Source: Deltaproteobacteria bacterium
GTDB taxonomy: Bacteria; UBA10199; DSSB01
DNA: 6,061 bases
Direction of reading: 5' to 3'
Assembly: GCA_020440745.1 (NCBI GenBank)
Contig: JAGRNM010000089.1
Coordinates: 1-6,061, forward strand
Part shown: piece by piece, positions 5,829-6,061 of the stretch
How positions within the stretch are numbered: the first letter of the stretch is position 1
How the letters are laid out: each line of letters starts with the position of its first letter
The notes under the pieces: generated by a model
Told to the model about the DNA's origin: nothing
Seen by the model: only the letters and a program-made list of their open reading frames with translations
The model's database searches: none
Program-made: the position numbers and the translations under genes

Positions 5829-6061
5829 CTAAAAAAGCTCTGATTACTGGTATTACAGGACAAGATGGCGCTTATTTGGCTCAGTTTTTATTGGAAAAAA
5901 ATTACGAAGTTTATGGACTCTTAGCGAGAAGAAGTTCAGACAGTTTGTGGCGCTTAAGAGATTTGGGTATCGAAGAAAGGGTTAGTCTTTTAGAGGGTAA
6001 TTTACACGATTTGAGTTCTCTTTATCGCGCTTTAGAGCGTTCTCAAGCAGAAGAATTTTAT
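5825..6061 (+). CDS. gmd: GDP-mannose 4,6-dehydratase, N-terminal part (runs off right edge)
   Basis: The first 79 codons of a nucleotide-sugar dehydratase are present. The enzyme converts GDP-D-mannose to GDP-4-keto-6-deoxy-D-mannose, the substrate of the upstream reductase. Seen directly: MTKKALITGITGQDGAYLAQ, with the Gmd signature GITGQDG (residues 9-15), then ARRSSDSLWRLRDLGI (about 36-51) and EGNLHDLSSLYRAL. The ARRSSD-x-x-WRLR-x-LGI form resembles the Gmd of Pseudomonas aeruginosa A-band polysaccharide as I remember it, which also works with an Rmd. This sharpens the D-rhamnose reading. AAGGAAG at 5811-5817 lies 7 bases before the ATG. The ATG overlaps the rmd stop as ATGA. The Ser/Glu/Tyr-x3-Lys catalytic residues lie beyond the window, so completeness and activity cannot be judged. 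Confidence 0.92.
   Translation, partial: MTKKALITGITGQDGAYLAQFLLEKNYEVYGLLARRSSDSLWRLRDLGIEERVSLLEGNLHDLSSLYRALERSQAEEFY

Noticed and set aside
1..6061. Search for insertion sequences, CRISPR repeats, tRNA or rRNA genes
   Set aside because: By eye there are no transposase motifs, terminal inverted repeats, regularly spaced repeats or tRNA-like cloverleaf segments. Nearly all of the sequence is accounted for by seven coding regions.

Overview
This window is the centre of a polysaccharide biosynthesis and export locus from an AT-rich Gram-negative bacterium. An outer-membrane-export type protein with a signal peptide (SLBB family) implies an outer membrane. The low GC, the tight gene packing and a good sigma-54-like promoter would fit a low-GC member of the Desulfobacterota or a similar lineage. 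That placement is inference only, because no marker gene is present.

Layout. Two gene groups diverge from a 190-bp intergenic region (1151-1340). On the minus strand, reading leftward, are an ExoY/WbaP-type sugar-1-phosphate transferase (455-1150) and the first 145 codons of a Wzx-type lipid-linked oligosaccharide flippase (1-435), which runs off the left edge. On the plus strand, reading rightward, are an SLBB-domain export protein (1341-2501), a Wzz-type chain-length determinant / polysaccharide co-polymerase (2513-3727), a WbaZ-like family 4 glycosyltransferase (3734-4906), GDP-6-deoxy-D-mannose reductase Rmd (4917-5828) and the start of GDP-mannose 4,6-dehydratase Gmd (5825-6061), which runs off the right edge. 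The plus-strand genes are separated by 11, 6 and 10 bp and then overlap by 4 bp, so they look like one operon.

How the parts work together. The phosphoglycosyl transferase would load the first sugar onto undecaprenyl phosphate, and glycosyltransferases such as the GT4 enzyme would extend it. The flippase would turn the lipid-linked unit to the periplasm, the Wzz-type protein would set chain length, and the SLBB protein would take part in export. Gmd and Rmd together make GDP-D-rhamnose from GDP-mannose, so the polymer probably contains D-rhamnose. A Wzy polymerase and further glycosyltransferases are expected outside the window.

Regulation. The most interesting non-coding signal is a sigma-54 (-24/-12) promoter candidate at 1299-1314 with correct spacing and position for the export operon. 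A perfect 12-bp palindrome lies just upstream (1276-1287). The same stretch can fold as a terminator-like hairpin on the minus strand. The genes belong to known families. I do not see a wholly new system; the points worth checking are the control region and the export protein, which lacks the usual export domain.
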